Source of the DNA: Symbiodinium natans
Taxonomy: Eukaryota; Sar; Dinophyceae; Suessiales; Symbiodiniaceae
DNA: 64,000 bases
Direction: 5' to 3'
Assembly: GCA_905221605.1 (NCBI GenBank)
Contig: CAJNDS010001169.1
Span: 310,001-374,000, forward strand
Shown: in pieces, positions 36,081 to 47,735 of the stretch
Numbering within the stretch: position 1 is the first letter of the stretch
Layout of the letters: each line of letters starts with the position of its first letter
Translations under genes and position numbers: made by a program
The notes under the pieces: model-generated
Databases searched by the model: none
Seen by the model: the letters and a program-made list of their open reading frames with translations, nothing else
Told to the model about the DNA's origin: nothing

Positions 36081-37330
36081 GAGGTTTACTTGTTGGGGCC
36101 GGGGGCGGGCATGGTGCTGACGCGGCGTCGGCGAGCCGTGCAATTCACAGGCCGAGAACCCCCGAACCCAAATCGGGACAAGGAGGAGACGAGGGCAAGA
36201 GAAGACCGAAAAGGCCTGGGGAAGGAAGACTCCAACCTAGAGCCAAGCCAAAGATGATGCGAGGCATGAGAATGCGGGAAGGCCGAGTGCAGAGGACAGA
36301 CGTCATCCCAATTGGGCAGAAAGATCATGAAGACCTAGCAGGGAATATTGGGGACATTGCCTTATCAAGCTTGGATGTGGACGCCAAGGCTGCAGTCCAG
36401 CACAAAAGGTGACCCAACCGGATTTGGCTGCACGCGGCGGCCAAGCCAACCAGGAGCAAACCGAGGTGACCGGCGAGGCTCTGACGAATCTGTGGGCAGA
36501 AAGCCAACCGGTAACGGGAAAATGCCCAGGGCACGAAGTATCCAAGCCGGAGAGGACATAGCACTGTCGACGCAGAGGCGGAGGAAAAGGGCAACCCCAT
36601 CACGCCAAGGCTTCTCGGAAGGGATGTTGAGGTCAACAAGAGCAACGAGGAACATCCGGCATGGCCGTAGGCGCAAAGCATGCTGGCCGGGGTCGATGAC
36701 CTACCCTGATGGGCCGGAAGACAAAGGAAGAGTAGTTACTGTAAAGGGGCCCGAGCTGCGTGGCTGGGAGGCACACAGACAGGAACAAGGCCAAAGGAGT
36801 CACTGCGCAAGCCCAAGCTGATCGGCGTAAAGAGGGCAAGCCAGGAGCTGAGGCGTCAAAGCAAAAACGCAGCAGAGCGTGGAGCTCAAGGCAGTTTGCA
36901 CGCAGAGCAATGCAGTGTGAGGCCACTGCCACATGGGCTTAATTAATGAGAATGCAGGCAGCCGCCCCTCAAGGGAGACGAGGCAAGAGGGCAATCCAGC
37001 CAGAAAACCAGCTCCCAGCCGGCTCAACGGCCAAATCAGGGCAGGCGCGAGAAAGAGCGAGGGAACCAGGCATGCAACGGCATGGAGGGGCCACTGAGAA
37101 CGACTGCAGGAACCCAAAGCACAAGCCAAGCTACTACACCCCGCGAAGGGCAATACCGCAATAGCAATGAAGCAATGAATGCACATGCACTCCCAAGCTG
37201 CACTGAATATATTGAATATACAAATTTGAGAGAAAGGCCACCACCATGTCCTACTCAGAAGCCGGACATCACCTCAATTAGGAGGTAGATAGCGTGCAGC
37301 TAAGTCGAAGAATAAACCTTGAGATCAACC
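36080..37330. other. Telomere-repeat-poor 1.2-kb island
   Basis: Lacks CCCTAAA/TTTAGGG units but is rich in GGCCAAG, AGGCAAG and GCCAAGC words. Overlapping frames of 100-157 codons are open on both strands, lysine/arginine-rich on + and cysteine/leucine-rich on -. No domain recognised; a degenerate transposable element or long exon are both possible. Confidence 0.4.
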
Positions 37331-37996
37331 CACCGTTCGAGTGTTTAAGGTTGCAGCTGTTCAAAAGTTGCGCCGTGAAGGAAGACTCACCCGCAAACCC
37401 TTAACCTCATAACAGCCGAGCCCCAAATCGAAACCCTCGTGCCTCTTGAACCCTCCACCCAGCCTGAACATGTGCAGCTTGCTCACTGACAACTTCCTCT
37501 TTCGTCCTCGAGGCAATGGGGCTTGGGGTGTAGAGCCTAGGGAAGTTCACATCCAAGCCGACTCATCTTTCAGATGGGTTCAGGCTTAAAAATTTACGGG
37601 CGCAAGGCTTTTGGGGCTTCGGTCTGCCCAGAGGTTGGTGGGGCGTGTGTATACTCTTCGGCGCAGGGAAAAACCACGTTTGGGAGAAACCCTGTGCCGC
37701 AGGAACAGAGTGACTCGATGCGTTGATTGAGGCATGAAATAGCGAACCGTAATCCCCTAAACCCTAAAACCCTCTTGACCCTGCCTTCTCGCTGCCTTCA
37801 AAGGTCTTGGGTTTTGGGCTGAGGGAACCCCACAGGGTGAGGGTTTCGGGTTTTTTTTCAGCGTAGTTCCCTCCACACGAAAGCCCGCGATAGGCTTTGG
37901 AATTTTGTATATAGAAACCCTACAGCCCGACGTCCCTAAACTTTGCGGCCCTACAGCAACTACGGTTTCTACACAGCCCCGAGAAAAAAAACAACT

Positions 37997-38025
37997 AAAT
38001 ATATATATATATATATGTATATATG
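37997..38025. repeat. AT dinucleotide run
   Basis: Alternating AT/TA with one G interruption. Confidence 0.9.
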
Positions 38026-38089
38026 CACACGTGGCGTGCTGTATTCCTGTGCTCTTTGCGGGGTCCCTTGCGCCACGGTTACAGTAAGC

Positions 38090-38165
38090 CCCCGAAACTC
38101 TCAACAAGATTCCTGGCGAGGCGGCTCTCCAAGGAGGGCCTCAGCCGCATGGCCTGGTGGTAGTT
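38090..38165 (-). CDS. Exon candidate, possibly TPR-like
   Basis: Reads YHQAMRLRPSLESRLARNLV on the minus strand, with CACCAG|GCC as a possible acceptor. The Y-x(2)-A-x-R-L-x-P pattern recalls the second helix of TPR repeats, but one partial unit is weak evidence. Confidence 0.35.
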
Positions 38166-38175
38166 CTTAAGCTTT

Positions 38176-38210
38176 AGGGTTGAGGGTTTAGGGTTTAGGG
38201 TTTAGGGTTT
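38176..38210. repeat. TTTAGGG tract
   Basis: Four to five near-perfect heptamers immediately right of the 38090-38165 exon candidate, C-rich in transcript sense before its acceptor. Confidence 0.9.
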
Positions 38211-38794
38211 GCAAGCAGGTTTTGGGCTTGGCTTCGGCACTGAGGGGTCCGTGGAACCAAAACCCGGTGTTTTAGGGCGGCCTTGGTTTCTTGCCATTTT
38301 GAGTGGGGGGGGGGGGAGGGGGGGTTGGGATTGAGGAGGTTCCACCTTTGTAGGGCTGGGGGTCTGTGGGTACAGCCTACAACCCTAGAGCCCAAAACCA
38401 CAACCCCAACCCTACGACGCTAAACCCGACAAGTCCGACAAGGGTTCAGGATCTTATTTGGGGTGGGGGTTTAGTTTCTGGCGTTTTGTGCCGCAAAAAA
38501 ATCGAGGCAACAAAACAGGGCATGAGGCATAGGGGCGTTGCAAGCTCTCAGACTTTACCCCCAGTGCGCCCCCGGCAGCCGAAAAATCCATTGACCTCGT
38601 AGAGACTCATGAACCAGGCCCAAATTCTAGCCCCCAAAAACTGAACCAAATACACCCCGTCTTCTTCTCAAAGTGGAGCGCCGCCAATACTCCCTGCCAC
38701 TTCAGGTCTCACCATCGCGGAAACCAATGTGAGGTGCGGGGGGGAGGGGGAGGCAGGTTTGAGGACCTCCTACGAGACCCTAAACCCCCAGCCC

Positions 38795-38865
38795 CTGAAA
38801 GATCCTCGAGCCTCCTGGAGCTCTTCGCCCCACTGGTGCGCCGACGCTGTGGCCTGCATCAGGGG
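38795..38865 (-). CDS. Exon candidate, unknown protein
   Basis: Reads LMQATASAHQWGEELQEARG. GC-rich and repeat-free. The antisense frame is also open, so the strand rests on codon quality and on the strand of the named genes. Confidence 0.4.
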
Positions 38866-40344
38866 TCGTAGGGGCGCAATACTTCTTTTTGAATGGCCCC
38901 TATGTCCCTGTATAAACAACAGAACATAAATCCTCAAAAACAACTCCATTACTTCTACCCCGAGCTGAAGCTGGGACTCTGCCAGACCCTAAGCCCTAGA
39001 CCCAACCTCCCTAACTATCCATGAGCCCTCAAGTTGCTGGCCTGGGACGCGAGACCCGTTTTTCAGGGGATACCTGGGGTTGGGGGGTGTTGGGTGGAGG
39101 GCTCGAAGGCAAAACCAAGATGCGCTGGCCTGCAGCAGCTCTTGCTGTAGCAAGGCCTTGATTCAAGGGTTTTGGGCTCAAGCTGTCGGCTTTGGGAGGG
39201 TTGCAGGTTTAGGGTTTGGGTTTAGGGTCTCAGGACCTTCGGCCTACAGAAAGGCCTGGGACAACATGGGGTCAAGAGCTATGGACGTTTTAGACAGTTG
39301 AGGCAATTATAGGCATAGGGGGATTTCGTGCGAAAATGGCAGACCAAGCGTGTTTAGGGCTGAGGGCTGAGAGTTGGGCTCGGGGGACATGCTTGCTGCT
39401 AGCAACCCTCTGGTGTCTTAGGGCATGGATCTTGCTTTACAGGGCCTAGAAGTCCTGCGTGAGGACCCCACGATCTCGTCCGGTGCGCCGGCCGCCTGGA
39501 CCGAGGAAGCTTGCAGCTCTGCGTTGACGCTTGAGGTTTTGGTGTTGGCCTAAACCCTAGGGTCTAGGACTTGCTGCTTTGAGGGTTTAGGGTTTAGGGG
39601 CTGGGGGGCTGTGCGGGGACTGACAAGATCCTGGGAAGGTCAGCAAAACCGGCAGAACTCAGTGCCTTGAAACCTGCGCATCGTCTCATAAAAGATGCGG
39701 TCCGTCACCGTTAGAAGCGGCAGTAGCTTCGAGCAGCAGGACAGAATTCAGCTTGAAAATGACTGAAATGGCTCCGCAATGCCATCCCCAACGCCACCCT
39801 TTACAGACCGGCTTGGGGTGGCTCTCAACTGGCATTTCACTACATGGCCTAGACCCGAAGCTGTTACCCCTGAACCCCAACCCCCCATTCAAACCCCAAA
39901 CCCTCAGCGCTAAACCCCTTCACTACTCTGAAACGTCTTAGGGTTTTTGGGTAACCTCCCAAAGTTCCCTGAACTCCTGAAGCCCCGAACCTTGCAAAGG
40001 ATTTAGGGCGTGGCATCTAGGAGCGCTGTGCATTAGATGTCAGAGAGTTCAGGATTAGGGCTTTGGGCACAAGGCCTGGAGCTTGGAGTTTGGAGAAAAA
40101 CCCCGGCTTAGGGGCTTGGAGCGTAGGGCTTACTATCATCCCTTCTATGTATATAAGTCTTCCATGTAAGGCTGCTATTGGTGGAAGCCCCTGTTAAGGG
40201 TAATTACCACCCTGAACAACGAAAGCCCTTTGCTCAGTGCTCAAACGTCCCACCTCCTGGCTTGTGTTAGCCAGCTCCTCCCGCCTGGAACTAGACACCG
40301 ATTATCCCGAAAGCAATCAGAGCGAAGATATCAACTGACACGTA

Positions 40345-40556
40345 TAGTTGGTTGTGTTGTCAGTGCGGTGATCGTGGTGCCGTTGTGTGGTGTAGTAGGC
40401 TAGAAGTAGATCGGTAGTGTAGTGTCAATGCGGTGTCGATGGCAGAGAGAGCGCGAAACGGAAAGAAGATGGAATTTAATAGGGTAGAGTCTCGGTGTAG
40501 CTGAGGTGATGGTAGTGGGGTGATGGTAATGTGGTGATGATAGTGTGGTGGTATAC
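40345..40556. repeat. GTGGTGATGGTA minisatellite, left arm
   Basis: Degenerate GTGGTG/GATGGTA units, interrupted by a unique stretch at about 40440-40495. The same unit type recurs at 41734-42004, bracketing two other tandem arrays. Confidence 0.8.
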
Positions 40557-40755
40557 TTGGAGCATTTTCAGACAGCGACTCGGCACGTCCTTGTTCCGTG
40601 GCAAGTCCTTCAGCAACTGTCATTGTCAACGAGTAAGCCAGCTGTCAGAGCTCATGGACAGAAAGCGTCTCAACGCTACGACATCGCCTTGCCAGAATGG
40701 AACATGCACCTCGGAGTTGGAGCGTGTGGGTTGGCTCACGGGTTCACGCTGAGGG

Positions 40756-40992
40756 ATTTCAAGCATGCGGAATTCCGCTTCCATGCTATTTGCGAGGTTT
40801 TCAAGCATGCGGAATTCCGCTTCCACGCTATTTGCGAGGAATTCCGCTTCCATGCTATTTGCGAGGTTTTCAAGCGTGCGTAATTCCGCTTCCATGCTAT
40901 TCGCGAGGTTTTCAAGCATGCGGAATTCCGCTTCCATGCTATTTGCGAGGTTTTCAAGCATGCGGAATTCCGTTTCCATGCTATTTGCGAGG
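40756..40992. repeat. 42-bp tandem minisatellite, six units
   Basis: The unit contains CATGCGGAATTCCGCTTCCA and ends in TATTTGCGAGG. Units start near 40756, 40798, 40840 (27 bp, truncated), 40867, 40909 and 40951. Both 42 and 27 are multiples of three, so a minus-strand frame reads repeated NLANSMEAEFRMLE. Whether this is expressed is unknown. Confidence 0.9.
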
Positions 40993-41182
40993 TTTCTGCG
41001 TGCGCGCACGCCGGGAATTAAATAACCATGATTTTTGCGATGTTTTCGAACGCCCGGCATTGGAGCACCATGCGATTTGCGAGGGCTTCCAAGCTCCGGA
41101 GGTCCACGGCGTACTACGTTTGTACGACAAAAGTCGACTTTCCAGCCACTGAAGCTCCGGGCGTTCGGGTGCACGGTTCAGT

Positions 41183-41660
41183 TCCAAAAGGTGCGAAATC
41201 GCACAGCGGGAGTGCGACAGGCCACTCAAGAATACGCAAAAACGCAGAGCGGGAGCGCTCCGACACGCACGATCCCCGCAGAGGGTGCACGCGTAAGATC
41301 CAAAAGGTGCGAAAACGCACAGCGGGAGCGATCCGACGCGCACGATCCCCGCAGAGGGTGCGCGGGGACGCTTCAAAATACGCAAAAACGTACAGCGGGA
41401 GTGCTCCGACACGCACGATCCCCGCAGAGGGTGCGCGGGGACCCTTCAAAATACGCAAAAGCGCACAGCGGGAGCTCTCCGACACGCACGATCCCCGCAG
41501 AGGGTGCGCGGGGACACTTCACAATACGCATAAACGCACAGGGGGAGCGCTCCAGCACGCACGATCCCCGCAGAGGGTGCGAGGGGACACTTCAAAATAC
41601 GCCAAAACGCACAGCGGGAGCGCTCCGACACCACGATCCCCGCAGAGGGGTGCATCGCGC
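41183..41660. repeat. 73-bp tandem minisatellite, about seven units
   Basis: CACAGCGGGAG recurs at a 73-bp step from 41320 to 41612, with two degenerate copies before. Each unit also holds CACGATCCCCGCAGAGGGTG. As 73 is not a multiple of three, the long frames pass through all three phases of the same unit, arguing against coding. Confidence 0.9.
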
Positions 41661-41733
41661 TAGACGCGGCGAAACCCACCCCAGCCTAAGAAATAAGAGA
41701 GAATGTATAATCGACAGCGTACAGAAGCGATGC

Positions 41734-42004
41734 AGCTGAGATGGTACTGTGGTGATGGTAGTGTGGTGATGGTCGTGTGTTGATGGTAGGGCGATGCAGC
41801 TGAGATGGTACTGCGGTGATGGCAATGCGGTGATGGTAGTGCGATGCAGCTGAGATGGTTCTGTGGTGATGGTAGTGTAGTGATGGTAGCGTGGTGATGG
41901 TAGTGTGGTGGTGGTAGTGTGATGGTGGTGTGGTGGTGGTAGTGCGGTTGTGGTGGTAGCGTAGTGATTAGTGTGGTGATGGTACTGTGGTGGTGGTAGG
42001 CTGG
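41734..42004. repeat. GTGGTGATGGTA minisatellite, right arm
   Basis: Dense GTGGTGATGGTAGT units with three inserted GCGATGCAGCTGAGATGGT-like blocks. Same unit type as the left arm at 40345-40556. Confidence 0.9.
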
Positions 42005-43080
42005 TGTGCTTGGCCGAACGTTTACTTTCCGAAGAACCCTTCGCTGAAGCTTTCGGGAAAAACCCTAAACCTTTAACACTTTGACACGAAGCCCTAAACA
42101 CCCCGAAGAGTATGGACCCCTCATACACGCCCTTGGCAGCCTTAAAGGGAGACCATGTGAACTCGTGGAGAGAAAACGAACCCAAAGCTCAGGGCGCAAA
42201 TGAGGAACCTGATTGTGCGACCAAGCGCAACATCTTGCTCACAACTCTCCCACCCCTGTTACTCTCCTCCGTACTCTCTCCGTTTCAGGGTCTCTCTACC
42301 GCAACACATGCAAAGTCTAACTTTTTCTGATCCTTCACAGTCTCAAGCAAATGTGAGGCCTAGACCTCCTGAACCCTACGGCTCATCCGATCAGGCAGGG
42401 GCAAAGTGAGGGAGACAGCCCCTGAACCCAAACCCTAGAGCCTCTGATGGGCTCTATATTCTGAGAAGCACCCGGGCTTAGGGTTATATCGGTTATATAC
42501 TTTGGGGTCGAAGGCGGTGAGGATCCTTGTCCTTCCATTTAGGGTGCGCCGGGCAGATTTTCAAGTTTACACTCTCGCAGCTTGGCTGAGTCATGAGCAG
42601 GCGTCCGCAGTCTGCTGCGGCGGCTGCCGCCTAACGTTGTCAGTGTCAGGGGTTGGGTGTTTAGGGCTTAGGCTAGGTGTAGGGCTTCAATAGAAGTGGT
42701 CAAAATACGGCTATAGTCGGTGCTGACTCGGCCCTACCAGCACAAACACACCCCATGAGCCTGCAAGCGAAACCCTAAACCATCCTAAACCCTCACCCAA
42801 TTGGTCGGTCAAGTTGTGGGTGCCCCAAAACGGGCTTGGAGCCGAGGGTTCCTTTGAAGGGGAGTGCCATATCTTGAAAGCAAGGGCTTCAACACCCGAA
42901 TCACGGAAGCAAACCCCCGCAAGCCCTAAGCGCGGAAAGCTCTGAAACCCTAAGTAAGCCCTACACTCAATGTATGGGTGTTCGGGTAGGTTCGAAGGTC
43001 TGGTCCAAGGGCCCCAGGGTGGTGAGCCTTATCGGGTCTAGGGCCCCCTGGGAATCGACACCCCCCTGAACCCTGAACCA
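42005..43080. other. Telomere-like repeats, no gene supported
   Basis: Returns to CCCTAAA/TTTAGGG-like sequence after the minisatellite island. Short open frames at 42112-42410 and 42500-42690 show no recognisable protein. Confidence 0.4.
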
Positions 43081-43082
43081 GG

Positions 43083-43168
43083 AACCCTAAACCCCAAGCC
43101 CTAAACCCTAAACCCTAAACCCTAAACCCCAAGCCCTAAGCCCTAAACCCTAAACCCTAAACCCCAAG
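43083..43168. repeat. CCCTAAA/CCCCAAG tandem tract
   Basis: Twelve near-perfect heptamers directly left of the exon candidate at 43190-43255. Confidence 0.95.
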
Positions 43169-43189
43169 CACCTGTGCAGCGGCAGCTTG

Positions 43190-43255
43190 CTCACTTCGCC
43201 GGAGAACCTGGGACCAGGATCTCTCTCCAGGCGCCCAAGGCCTCCTGTGAGAACC
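43190..43255 (-). CDS. Exon candidate, possible C-terminus
   Basis: Reads SQEALGAWREILVPGSPAK followed by TGA. It directly follows (in transcript sense) TTTAGGG-free sequence and precedes a long CCCTAAA tract on its left. Confidence 0.35.
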
Positions 43256-43479
43256 ACCCATAGAAGTCCCGAAACGCCTAAAAACACTATGCCCTAAACC
43301 CCTACAACCCCAGAAAGACGACCGTCCACGCAACACCAAGAGAGGGCGAAGGGCTTCGTTCAAGGTCGCACGTTAGGTCGCTTCTTGGGGGCGGCGGGGG
43401 GCTTCTAGAGTTTTGAGGTTTGGAAAGTTTAGGGTCTTAAGCTTTCCCTTTGGAAGTAGTTCTACAATATTCTGCGAGT

Positions 43480-43567
43480 CAAAAGAAGGGCTCCGAAGAT
43501 TCTAGCTGAGAGTCTGGCCTCAGCCAACTCTGACTGTCGTCGGAGCTCTTGTCGCAAGCTCTCCTGA
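43480..43567 (-). CDS. Coiled-coil-like exon candidate
   Basis: Reads QESLRQELRRQSELAEARLS then ARIFGALL, with heptad-like spacing of L and A and many charged residues, consistent with a coiled coil. The neighbouring islands at 43.8 and 44.7 kb are also helical and may belong to the same gene. Confidence 0.45.
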
Positions 43568-43799
43568 CATCCCCATTCTCAGACACAGAGCTGAAAGGGG
43601 GCCAGCTCCCCCGGCAACCCGCAAAGGGCTTTTGAGCTCTACGGTTTTTCAGGGTTTGGGACATGCTGACAGGCCTCCAGCCGCCCATTCTTGCTGCACC
43701 CTCTGGCCTGGGATCACACATTCAGGGCTAAGGGTTCAGGGTTTAGGGTCTACTTGGAGGCTCGTGTGGGCTGCAAATCCATTATGCCTACCCATGCAA

Positions 43800-43885
43800 A
43801 CAACAGAATCAGCACGCAACGCCTTGCTGGGGCCCCCTGCCGCCGTGAGCCGTGCCTGCGCAGACCACAGACGGCCTGTCAGGAA
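43800..43885 (-). CDS. Exon candidate, unknown protein
   Basis: Reads GRLWSAQARLTAAGGPSKAL then RADSVVC. It lies just left of the long G run at 43921-43960. Family unknown. Confidence 0.35.
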
Positions 43886-43919
43886 ATTGGGTTTCGGGTT
43901 GTGGGGTTGAGGGTGGGGG

Positions 43920-43920
<1 letters not shown>

Positions 43921-43960
<40 letters not shown>
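43921..43960. repeat. G40 homopolymer
   Basis: Forty consecutive G preceded by GGGTGGGGGC and followed by TGTAAGG. Length may be imprecise because homopolymers are prone to assembly error. Confidence 0.95.
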
Positions 43961-43961
<1 letters not shown>

Positions 43962-44699
43962 GTAAGGTTGAGGGGTAGGGCTACGGGCGTTTAGGGCGTG
44001 CGCTACATGTTCGGAGTTTGATAGCTGTGAGGGAGCTTCGAAGATAGTATGGGAACTTCGGGCTCAGGGCTTAGCAATTCAGGGTAACAGTTTAGGGATT
44101 CAGGGAGTCAGGGCTCAAGGCTTTACAGAACATACACAGAACAACAACCAAAAACAAAACCGTCTTCCTGACTATGTCACCTGCAATTGAGTTCCTCAAC
44201 AGCAACCCATGAACCCCCCAACAAAACTATTCCACAAACCCCTACAACCCTAAACCAACTCCAAAACCTGAAACCCGTAAACCCTAAACCCCCTAAAGCT
44301 TAGGGCCTAAACCCCCGTCTCAGCACCGGGCGCTCAAGGTCACCCGCCAGGGCCTGGTGGCAGAAGAAACCCCTCACGAAACTCTTGAAGGTTTAGGGGG
44401 TGGGTTTAGGCAGCCCCTTGCAGCTGAGGGTAGCCCAAAGATTCCATAAACCCAAAGAGGCTCAAGGTCCAAGGTTGCAGTACAAGAACCACCGAGAGAA
44501 GCCTCCCATATCCCGAAGCCCAGCAGACGAAACTACAGGCAAACAGGGAATCCCTGTGTTCTTTGGGCCTGGCCTGGGCCCCGTAAGCCCTAAACATCCC
44601 TAAACCCTGTAAGATAGATAGAATGGAGAGAATGACTTCAAGGATTTAGGTTTAGTAGGGCATAACCTAAAACCTCCCAAAACCATACACCCCAGAACC

Positions 44700-44765
44700 A
44701 GAACCGGAGCACTTTAGACCGCACCTTCTGCTGTGCCAAGAGAAGACGGGCCGAGCCTGTGTGGC
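44700..44765 (-). CDS. Exon candidate, unknown protein
   Basis: Reads HTGSARLLLAQQKVRSKVLR. Helical character, repeat-free, bounded by CCCAAAACC-type repeats. Family unknown. Confidence 0.35.
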
Positions 44766-44879
44766 AGTTTTTGGCTTCTGGGCTTCAGCTTTCCAGTTTG
44801 CGTCCTTAGGGTTTTTGGGTAGCTGCAGAACGTTAATTTTCAGGCCACTATGATTTAACGTCTTAAAAGGCTTGGGTCC

Positions 44880-45195
44880 CCCCCAAGGTTAGACGTAATT
44901 ACCTTCTTTGCGGCTCAACTGAAGGGAGAACCTTGGCCAAGAAACACAAGGGCCATGCACCTTGTGCAGAAATTATTGACGGAATCCAGAGGAGGGCATG
45001 CATCCTGCTTTCGCCCGAAGTTGAATGAACACAGGAAAGCGCCATGTACTCTGAGCCTGCCTTCCCTGCAGAAATGAAGGGTAATTGCGTGTTCTCCCGG
45101 CACACAAACAGGGTTCGGATTGAAACTTTGGGGGTTTGAGGATCTCCCCCCCGTCGGAGGGATGCGCCTGGAGGTGGTCGGTGACAAGGCACCTG
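44880..45195. other. Repeat-free open stretch of unclear status
   Basis: Two minus-strand frames stay open (one reads CSFNFGRKQDACPPLDSVNN). No splice boundaries or family can be assigned. Confidence 0.3.
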
Positions 45196-46159
45196 CGTGC
45201 TGAGCTTTGAGCGCGCTTTAGGGCTCAGACTTTCAGAGAAGGGGGGGGGGGGTGCTTTGTGGTTTGGGGCTTGTGTTTGGCGGGGGGATTCGTCTGTCAG
45301 TTGTCAGAACTTAGGGGGGGTTTTGGGGGGTTTTAAAGGTCTTAGGGAGGGGCTGAGGGGCTTAGGGGGGATCGGGGGGCTCACTCCAGGAGGCCCCGCA
45401 TCATCCATGGGCGCGCCAGAGAAGCCAAGAGGCCATCAGCTCCAGGGGTTTCGTTCAAGGTTCAGGGTTCAGGGTTTAGGGTTAGGGTTGAGGGTGCAGG
45501 GTTTAGGCGCTAGGGCTCTTAGCTTAGGGTGTAGGGTCTAAGATTCAGGGTTTAGGGTGTAGGGGTGAGGAGCTTTGGATTTAGCCTTTGGTTTTTCTCT
45601 CTAAGTGTTCTCGGAGCTTTAACGGCTAGGAGTTTGGGGCTCACGGGCTGAGCTCCACTTCCCTTGTGGGGGTTTAGGGCTTCGGGGTACCCGAAGTTGC
45701 AGGGCTTGGGACCGGTCGTCCCTATGTTGCTTTGGGTTGTTAAGGCTCGAGCTGGCCCATGAAGTAACTGGCTGCGGAGAAGCAAGATTCGCAAGGCTTT
45801 AGGGTTGAGAGTAGGTTTTTCTTTGGGTTGAGGGTAGTTTAGGGCTTTGAGGGTAGTTTAGGGCTTAGGCTTTAGGGTTTGGGGTACGGTTTGGGGAGTT
45901 CGGGGCTTAGAAGAGTAAGCATTGCCCCAGGGTGTTTCATGTTTGGGGCTGCAAGAGCGTCAGGCTTTGTTGCGGTGGGGGTGGTGCACTTAAGAGGCCG
46001 AGCTCCCGTGCCCAACTTTGATTATGAGGCCTAGGGATCTACGGTGTAGGGACATCCCTGGTTTGGGGATTGAGGTCCATGCTAGGATTGAGGGCCTCCA
46101 AGTATGCTTTAGGGTTTCAGGTTTTAGGCTTGACGGTTCATGGTCCCTCGCAAGACACA

Positions 46160-46235
46160 CGCTTTTTTGATCCTGGTCAGCGGTCCGTCTTTGGCGGCGG
46201 CGCATCCAGCAAAGCCAGCATGGAAGGTCTGTGAA
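46160..46235 (-). CDS. Exon candidate, unknown protein
   Basis: Reads FHAGFAGCAAAKDGPLTRIK then KACVLRG on the minus strand. Flanked by TTTAGGG-like sequence on the left and CCCTAAA-like on the right. Family unknown. Confidence 0.35.
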
Positions 46236-46984
46236 CCTCGAAACCTTCAAGCCTCAGACGCTACCCTCCCGGCTGCAAGGACCTTACAAGTATAGCTGGA
46301 ATAAATTCTCTAAACCCAGAGTCCTATGACATCCTAGCATCTACCCAAACATTAAACGTAGATAACCTGAAACAGTCCAGAACAAATGCAAGGCCCGACT
46401 TGACTGACAAACTAAGAATGGCAAGACTCGTAAGATCTGAAAGAAGCAGATCTTCGCATGCTGTCCTGACATGCTTGTCCAAAAACACTTCACAGCCCGC
46501 TAATGTGCGATGCTGGTACCTTCGCACGTTCCTTCTGCAGCGCTCCATCAATGGTAGTTAGGGCGCCGGAAATTGTGCTGCTTTGCTCCACCCACAACAT
46601 ACAGCCATCAACCTCGACACTACCCGGCCTGCCCCTAGCACCCTCAATCCCCAAACCCCTAAACCCGATGAACCCTAAACGAAGACCCTGAACCCCTGCC
46701 ATCGAAGTCTGAGCTTAACCCTGAAACCCTGAACCCTCAACCCCCAGCCGCCCCTTCAGGGAAGCTGACCCTACGTCTGCAGCGCGGGGGAAGAAGTCTC
46801 CCCTCAGAGGTAGGCTCCATTTTGGTCCCAAGTCCCGAAGCCCCTGAACCCCAAAAACAAACTAACCCTGAACACCCTAAGCCCCAAAAAGCGTCAAACC
46901 CCCCTAAACCCCCAAAGGAATCCTAAACCTCCTAAAGCTCTACTACCCCCTAAACCCAAAGCCCAAGCTCAGGCCCACCTTTGA

Positions 46985-47063
46985 GATTCCCCCGCGCCCG
47001 GAAACTGCGCCGCCAGCACCCTCGTCGCCGCAAGGGCGCGCTGCACTTCGGCGAGGCAGGTTG
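46985..47063 (-). CDS. Exon candidate, unknown protein
   Basis: Reads CLAEVQRALAATRVLAAQFP then GAG, very GC-rich and helical in character, surrounded on both sides by telomere-like repeats. Family unknown. Confidence 0.45.
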
Positions 47064-47735
47064 TAGCCTGGAGAGGGTTTAGGGGTTTAGGGTTTAAGTT
47101 AGGGTTTAGCGTCTTAGGCTTTAAGGGTTTAGGACTTAGGTAGGGGCTCGGGATCAGGGATTCGCGTTCAGGGAGAGTTTCAGGGCTTATGGCTTCGGGT
47201 TCTGGGCGAAAGCGTCCGGGGCGGCGGGTTTGGGTTTGCAGGGTTTGGGCCTTGGGGTTTGGGGTTTTCCAGGCTTTAACCCTGGGTTGCTAAGGCTTAG
47301 GGACAAAGAATTGAATTTAAGGCTCAGGGCTGAAAGGGTTTGAGGGCCGTGTGGTGGGGGTGCTTGGTCAACGGCTCAAAGGGCTATCTGGAGGTCGGTG
47401 CTTCCAGATTCTTGGCGTGAGGGCATCCCTCTTTGGAGCTTTCTCGCTGAAGACGCTCAACCCTAAAGCCACTCTCATTTCCTACATCGGTAGGTATGAC
47501 TGGGCTTATAAGTATGAAACTATGTGGGGTTCTCACTTGCACCCCGACTTGTAACTTTATATGAACCTTCAAGTAATACTGGCACGCAGGGGCCTGTGAA
47601 TAGGCCGCTGCACGCAAGAACATCAGTGACGCCTCGGCAGCATGGAAGATCGCAGGAGCACAAGCACCTCTAAACCCGACTCTTTTTGTGACCCTCGGAA
47701 CGGACAAACAGGTTTAGGTCTAGGAAGCAGGGCTC

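Noticed and set aside
41035-41739. 234-codon plus-strand ORF
   Set aside because: A 73-bp repeat read successively in all three phases; antisense frames are equally open.
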